A stretch of DNA of 10,885 nucleotides, taken from assembly GCA_014382645.1 (NCBI GenBank), contig JACNJI010000246.1:1-10885 (forward strand), written 5' to 3'. Source of the DNA: Verrucomicrobiota bacterium (lineage in GTDB: Bacteria > Verrucomicrobiota > Verrucomicrobiia > Opitutales > Seribacteraceae). The notes under the pieces were generated by a model, which saw only the letters and a program-made list of their open reading frames with translations, was not told the DNA's origin and made no database searches. The first letter of the stretch is position 1. Each line of letters opens with the position of its first letter. Positions 7,699 through 10,885 of the stretch are shown here, piece after piece. The position numbers and the translations under genes are program-made.

Positions 7699-7856
7699 GT
7701 AATGGAAACCTGGTTTAGCCGGCGAGCGACTCCGCTGATTTTAGCGAAGTCGCTCATCCGAAAAGGTGTGCTGGTAATTAATGCGATGGTTCAAGCTCCG
7801 ATCCGCACTTTCCCCTGAGTCAGTGGATGCGAGTCGGGTCTTGCCGGTAAGCCAAC
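7699..7856 (-). other. pnp-surE intergenic leader
   Basis: This 158-nt spacer lies between the PNPase stop and the surE GTG start. Its main feature is the stem-loop at 7724-7755. I searched for sigma70-type boxes reading towards surE; a TTGAAC-like hexamer at 7789-7794 (minus strand) has no good partner at 16-18 nt, so no promoter is called. There is no coding frame of note, and no U-tract follows the hairpin on either strand. Confidence 0.5.
7724..7755 (-). promoter_or_regulatory. Stem-loop in the surE leader
   Basis: Plus-strand GAGCGACT at 7724-7731 is perfectly complementary to AGTCGCTC at 7748-7755. Inside it, CGCT at 7733-7736 pairs with AGCG at 7743-7746 across a single C-A mismatch, leaving the loop GATTTT. 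This gives 12 base pairs close to the surE start. Because neither side is followed by a run of T, it is not a standard intrinsic terminator. The transcript's 3' arm also complements GAGCGAC inside surE codons 3-5 (7686-7692), so an alternative pairing that includes the start region is possible. Alternatively it may be a pnp 3'-end stabilising hairpin. Confidence 0.5.
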
Positions 7857-8354
7857 TTAGGATTCCTTGCTCGTTTCCTCTTCGGAATCGTCGGTGGATG
7901 CCTCGGCAGTAGCTTCTTTCACGGAATCGTCGGTAGCTGCTTCAGCGACTGTTTCCTCGACGGAATCGCTCGGAGTCTCTGAGGTCTCAGCATTATCCGT
8001 GGCTTTGGTCGCGGGAGTTGTTGCTTCCTCTTCCTTCTCCGCCGATTGCTGCTGTTCCTCCATGGCGGCTCGGCGGCTTAGCTTTACGCGACCGCGTTCG
8101 TCGATGCCGATGCACTTCACGATGATTTCGTCTCCCAGTTTGCAAATGTCTTCGGTCCTGTTGACTCGAAAGTCGGCCAGCTCGGAAATGTGGACGAGTC
8201 CTTCCTTGCCGGGCAAACATTCGACAAAGGCGCCGAAGTCCTTCACGCCGCGAACGATGCCGCGATAAATCTTGCCCGCTTCGATTTCGCCGGTGACGAC
8301 GTCAATCTCTTGCTTGGCTCGTTCCATGGCTTCGCGGTTTTTGGCGTAAACGCG
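7857..8354 (-). CDS. pnp: Polynucleotide phosphorylase, C-terminal fragment (5' end lost)
   Basis: PNPase is a 3'-to-5' phosphorolytic exoribonuclease that works in RNA turnover. Only 165 residues remain: the edge of the KH domain ([18 protein letters not shown], 1-18), a complete S1 RNA-binding domain at about 23-95 ([19 protein letters not shown], then [15 protein letters not shown] and [11 protein letters not shown]), and a 67-residue acidic tail rich in Glu, Ala, Ser and Thr. The two RNase PH domains and most of KH, over 600 residues in the family, are missing. The first ATG in the remaining frame is at 8327, but it is internal to the family and is not a true start. Immediately upstream the sequence changes to sulfatase in another frame. 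The tail ends in a 13-residue repeat. The S1 and KH remnant pattern fits PNPase better than ribosomal protein S1 because of YAKNREAM followed by a single S1 domain. Confidence 0.85.
   Translation of the reverse strand, partial: RVYAKNREAMERAKQEIDVVTGEIEAGKIYRGIVRGVKDFGAFVECLPGKEGLVHISELADFRVNRTEDICKLGDEIIVKCIGIDERGRVKLSRRAAMEEQQQSAEKEEEATTPATKATDNAETSETPSDSVEETVAEAATDDSVKEATAEASTDDSEEETSKES
7860..7967. repeat. 39-bp tandem repeat encoding a 13-residue acidic unit
   Basis: CGGAATCGTCGGT occurs at 7883-7895 and 7922-7934, and a variant, CGGAATCGCTCGG, occurs at 7961-7973. All three are exactly 39 bp apart. In the PNPase reading frame the units are [26 protein letters not shown] and a shortened [10 protein letters not shown] that ends at the stop codon. 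The unit length is a multiple of three, so copy number can change without breaking the frame. The repeat forms the extreme C-terminus of an already acidic, probably disordered tail. Confidence 0.75.
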
Positions 8355-9220
8355 AAGCCATTGTCGGACGTGTAAATGACCATCGTGTTTTCATCGAGGC
8401 CGTTCTTCTTGAGCGTCTCGAGAATCTGACCGACCGACCAGTCGATCTCCATGATGACGTCGCCGTAGAGGCCGCGTTTCGATTTGCCTTTGAACTTGTC
8501 GCTGACGTACAGCGGAACGTGCGGCATCGAATGCGGCACGTAGAGGAAGAACGGGTTGTCTTTGTTTTTCTCAATGAACTTAACGGCGTGCTCGGTGTAC
8601 CAGGTGGTGAGTTGCGTCTGGTCCTCGGGCGTCACCGGCAGCTTGATCGTTTTGTTGCCCTCGATGAGCGGTAGATGCGGCCACCGCTTCAGACGCTGTT
8701 CCATCGGCAGGTTGAGCACGTTCGGATGGTACGGCCACATGTCGTTGGAGTACGGCAGGCCGAAGTACTCATCGAAGCCGTGCTGCAGCGGCAGAAACTT
8801 TTCGTGGTGGCCCAGGTGCCACTTGCCGAAGATCGCCGTCGAGTAGTCGCGCTGCTTGAGCACCTCGGCGATGGTCATCTCGGCGGGGTTGATGCCGATG
8901 TTCGACTTCGGCCCGAGTGCTCCCAGGATGCCAAGCCTCACGTTGTAGCAGCCGGTCAGGAGGGACGTTCTCGATGCCGAGCACACCGCCTGCGACACAT
9001 AGAAGTTCGTGAAGCGGGCTCCTTCTTTCGCCATCCGGTCGATGTTCGGTGTCTCAATATCCGGCGAGCCGAAACAGCCGAGGTCCTGGTAACCCTGGTC
9101 GTCGGCAAACACGATGACGAAGTTGGGCGGCCTGGCATCGGCGGCCAGGAGGCAGGTCGGCTTGCTTTCAAGCAGGCCGGCGAGCAGAAACACGATGGCG
9201 ACGATCAGGCTGCGGTTCAT
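8243..9220 (-). CDS. Secreted type I sulfatase, 3'-truncated (arylsulfatase A-like)
   Basis: Type I sulfatases hydrolyse sulfate esters, often on polysaccharides, using a formylglycine made from Cys. From ATG 9220 there is a signal peptide (residues 1 to about 27, [12 protein letters not shown] core), then the metal-binding [11 protein letters not shown] at 38-48 and the maturation motif [11 protein letters not shown] at 80-90 with Cys80 as the formylglycine precursor. GKWHLG is at 132-137, and a metal-ligand SDNG is at 285-288. Homology stops at Gly288 (base 8357), where the family normally continues for 150 or more residues. The remaining codons down to 8243 are out-of-frame PNPase sequence and not sulfatase. 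The frame extends upstream to 9373, but that extension lacks a signal peptide. No strong Shine-Dalgarno is seen (GTGAGAATCACC before ATG). The missing C-terminal part makes a working enzyme unlikely as written. Confidence 0.88.
   Translation of the reverse strand: MNRSLIVAIVFLLAGLLESKPTCLLAADARPPNFVIVFADDQGYQDLGCFGSPDIETPNIDRMAKEGARFTNFYVSQAVCSASRTSLLTGCYNVRLGILGALGPKSNIGINPAEMTIAEVLKQRDYSTAIFGKWHLGHHEKFLPLQHGFDEYFGLPYSNDMWPYHPNVLNLPMEQRLKRWPHLPLIEGNKTIKLPVTPEDQTQLTTWYTEHAVKFIEKNKDNPFFLYVPHSMPHVPLYVSDKFKGKSKRGLYGDVIMEIDWSVGQILETLKKNGLDENTMVIYTSDNGFAFTPKTAKPWNEPSKRLTSSPAKSKRARFIAASFAA
8326..8361. repeat. 11-bp inverted repeat at the junction
   Basis: ATGGCTTCGCG at 8326-8336 is the exact reverse complement of CGCGAAGCCAT at 8351-8361, with a 14-nt spacer. 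One further pair (8324 with 8363) forms beyond a mismatch. The right arm spans the point where sulfatase homology gives way to PNPase homology. Its position, more than its length, makes it notable. Confidence 0.7.
8352..8358. other. Breakpoint between sulfatase and PNPase sequence
   Basis: On the minus strand, sulfatase codons read up to Ser-Asp-Asn-Gly (last base 8357), while PNPase codons in a different frame are recognisable from RVYAKN (first base 8354). The two families therefore meet or overlap within a few bases, and both genes are broken at internal conserved positions. There is no target-site duplication, transposase or integrase nearby. The simplest reading is a chimeric join of two different molecules; a genomic deletion or recombination remains possible. 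Confidence 0.8.
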
Positions 9221-9496
9221 GGTGATTCTCACAGGAGCGGGTGAGGATGCGCGATGGAGGTCCGGATCCTGGCGGCGTGACCAGAGAGCGTCAAACACGG
9301 CGTGGGGAGGAGCAGCGAGGCTGCAAACTTTGCCCTCTTTACCAAAACTCGCTGACCGGGAGATTCTGCTCACGCGGAAGACTCAACCTGACCGATAGAG
9401 TCAGATGAGCGCAGGTGCTTCGGACTGACGTCTGCGCGGACCTTCAAAAACACTCGCCCGTGGACCGGCGGCTCGAAAATCAAAGGAGTGGCAAGG
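9221..9496. other. Divergent intergenic region between sulfatase and DUF11-like gene
   Basis: This 276-bp stretch separates two divergently read genes and should hold both promoters. I see no convincing -35/-10 pair in either direction. A 6-bp inverted repeat (GCGCAG at 9409-9414, CTGCGC at 9432-9437) overlaps a competing imperfect stem (9402-9407 with 9429-9434), which could be an operator or a leader structure. The sulfatase frame remains open to 9373 but shows no protein-family features there. Confidence 0.45.
9483..9488 (+). promoter_or_regulatory. Shine-Dalgarno of the DUF11-like gene
   Basis: AAGGAG lies 8 nt before the ATG at 9497. It is the only strong ribosome-binding site among the gene starts in the window and fixes the start of the downstream gene. 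Confidence 0.75.
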
Positions 9497-10885
9497 ATGC
9501 TGCAGAAGAAACTCTGGCTGGCAGGTGCTTTGGGAGCCGTCTGCCTCGCGATTTCCGCTGGCATTGCTCAGGACCAGGCCCCCGAGTCCGCTCGCCCGAC
9601 CGAAGGGGGAGTGACTGTCATTCCACGATCTGGAGCACCGGCCGCGGACGGAGAGCTTCGCGAATTCGCCCCCGAGTTGCGTCGCTATCAGCGTTCCCGT
9701 CCAGCAGCGAGTGCTCAACCGCGAGCCGCGACTCCGGCTGAGGTAAGCCCCGTTCCAGCCGTCCAGAATTATCACAGAGAATTGTTCGGCACCGAGCCGC
9801 CGCCAGTCAGCGCTCGACCCCAGTCGCGTCCCTTCGCGGCGGAAATTCAGGAGCGGCGTTCCCGGCTGACTCCAGCCAGGTCGGCTCAGCCCGCTGGTCG
9901 CCCTGCTTCGCGAGCTGACAACCCAGGCCTCTCACGAATCCAGCAAGCTGGCCACGAGGAAACCACCTCTCTGCCGCTGACTCCCGCCACACCGGGAAGC
10001 GTGCCTCAGTTGTCCGAGGTTCCAGCGCGGCGAGTCGTTCCGGCGGACTACACGGCGAGCGATTCCCGCGAACCGATTCGGCAAGTCAGTGTGCAGCAGG
10101 CTGTTTCGACTTCGCCACCGGACTTCAACGCGATCCTGGCGGGGCCGGCCCGAACCTCGCCACCATCGATTGCGGAGCTTTCAAACACACTCAACCCGGC
10201 GCCCGCATTACAGCCAGTCAAAGGTGCCGAGATTCGCCGGCATTTTTCAAAGAATTCTCAGCAGGGCTCGCCGCAAATCGAAACCCTGTGGCGGAAAAAA
10301 GGCGACATCAACGTCGGCCAGGAATGCGACCTTGAACTGATCGTGAAAAACACGGGTAAAGCAACGGCGTCATACATCGAAGTCGCCGTCGAGTTTCCCG
10401 AGACCGTCCAGCTTGTGTCGGCCTCACCCAAGCCGTTTTCTGACGGCACCTGGAAGCTCCCTGAAATGGTCGCCGACAAGGAACATCGCATCGACATCAC
10501 GTTGATCCCGTTGAAGCGTGGCGAGATCACAGCGAACGCGAATGTCCGCTTCACTTCGGCGGCCACGTCGGTCTTCAGCGTTGAGGAGCCGATGCTGGCC
10601 CTCGCGGTGAAAGGCCCCGAGAAGGTCAGCCTCGGTGAGCCTGCTTCGCACCTGGTCACAATTTCCAATCCGGGCACCGGAGTCGCTCATGATGTCAGTG
10701 TGATGGTCACCGTGCCGGAAGGACTCCAGCATGCCAGCGAACGCAAACGCCTGATGATGGACCTCGGTTCGCTCAGCCCGGGGGAGAAGCGAAACGTACG
10801 ATTGTCGCTGACGGCTGTCGGCGGCGGCGATCAGTCCATCGTCATCGACGCAAAGGCCGGCAACGAACTGACTCAGCAGTCGAAG
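9497..10885 (+). CDS. Secreted DUF11-repeat protein with long disordered N-terminal region, 3'-partial
   Basis: The frame opens at ATG 9497 and runs 463 codons to the window end without a stop. Residues 1 to about 24 form a signal peptide (KKLWLAGALGAVCLAISAGIA, cleavage likely before QDQ). Residues from about 25 to 250 are low-complexity, rich in Pro, Ala, Arg, Ser and Gln, and probably disordered. From about 262 two beta-sandwich modules follow: the first holds GQECDLELIVKNTGKATA and VEFPETVQLVSASP, and the second (from about 370) holds KGPEKVSLGEPASHLVTISN and VTVPEGLQHA. The GxxxxxxxxVxNxG pattern is that of DUF11/CARDB-like repeats, which are common in large surface proteins of Planctomycetota. 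More repeats are expected beyond the window. Its role is unknown; an exported envelope or matrix protein is the likely location. It is divergent from the sulfatase. Confidence 0.85.
   Translation, partial: MLQKKLWLAGALGAVCLAISAGIAQDQAPESARPTEGGVTVIPRSGAPAADGELREFAPELRRYQRSRPAASAQPRAATPAEVSPVPAVQNYHRELFGTEPPPVSARPQSRPFAAEIQERRSRLTPARSAQPAGRPASRADNPGLSRIQQAGHEETTSLPLTPATPGSVPQLSEVPARRVVPADYTASDSREPIRQVSVQQAVSTSPPDFNAILAGPARTSPPSIAELSNTLNPAPALQPVKGAEIRRHFSKNSQQGSPQIETLWRKKGDINVGQECDLELIVKNTGKATASYIEVAVEFPETVQLVSASPKPFSDGTWKLPEMVADKEHRIDITLIPLKRGEITANANVRFTSAATSVFSVEEPMLALAVKGPEKVSLGEPASHLVTISNPGTGVAHDVSVMVTVPEGLQHASERKRLMMDLGSLSPGEKRNVRLSLTAVGGGDQSIVIDAKAGNELTQQSK

Noticed and set aside
7724..7755. 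Intrinsic terminator after pnp
   Set aside because: The stem is good, but no U-run follows on either strand.
7789..7794. -35-like TTGAAC upstream of surE
   Set aside because: No -10-like hexamer lies at 16-18 nt downstream.
8243..8356. A novel sulfatase C-terminal domain or a genuine sulfatase-S1 fusion
   Set aside because: The residues are PNPase DNA read in the wrong frame, and the S1 domain is in a separate frame, so no fusion protein would be made.
9221..9373. N-terminal extension of the sulfatase
   Set aside because: It would bury the signal peptide inside the protein, and the extra residues look random.

Overview
The window contains two blocks of bacterial DNA that meet inside a broken gene pair at about 8352-8358. 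I read the join as a chimera, either an assembly/amplification artefact or a recent rearrangement, and not as a real fusion gene.

Block 1 (1 to about 8354) is a dense, entirely minus-strand housekeeping run. In transcription order it holds the last 165 residues of polynucleotide phosphorylase (pnp, KH edge plus S1 domain and an acidic repeat tail), a 158-bp spacer with a stem-loop, surE, a small one-helix membrane protein, rpmI (L35), rplT (L20), pheS, pheT, gatC, gatA and the first 208 codons of gatB, cut by the window start. From pheS to gatB the gaps are only 6-21 nt, so these genes are probably co-transcribed. The genes serve translation: two 50S proteins, phenylalanyl-tRNA synthetase, and the GatCAB amidotransferase that makes Gln-tRNA(Gln) and/or Asn-tRNA(Asn) from misacylated precursors. 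infC, the usual neighbour upstream of rpmI-rplT, is absent. Most of these genes lack a recognisable Shine-Dalgarno sequence. The protein style suggests Verrucomicrobiota (Opitutae-like), but this is an impression that needs a database search.

Block 2 (about 8357 to 10885) looks planctomycete-like. A minus-strand secreted type I sulfatase is intact from its signal peptide through the formylglycine motif but stops right after the conserved Ser-Asp-Asn-Gly. Across a 276-bp intergenic region, a plus-strand gene with a strong Shine-Dalgarno encodes a secreted protein with a long Pro/Ala/Arg-rich disordered stretch followed by DUF11-like beta-sandwich domains. It runs off the window end.

I see no CRISPR array, tRNA, rRNA, transposase or obvious undescribed defence system. 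The points most worth following up are the junction with its 11-bp inverted repeat, the surE leader with a possible three-arm RNA switch, the 39-bp tandem repeat in the PNPase tail, the pheST-gatCAB cluster, and the small membrane protein.
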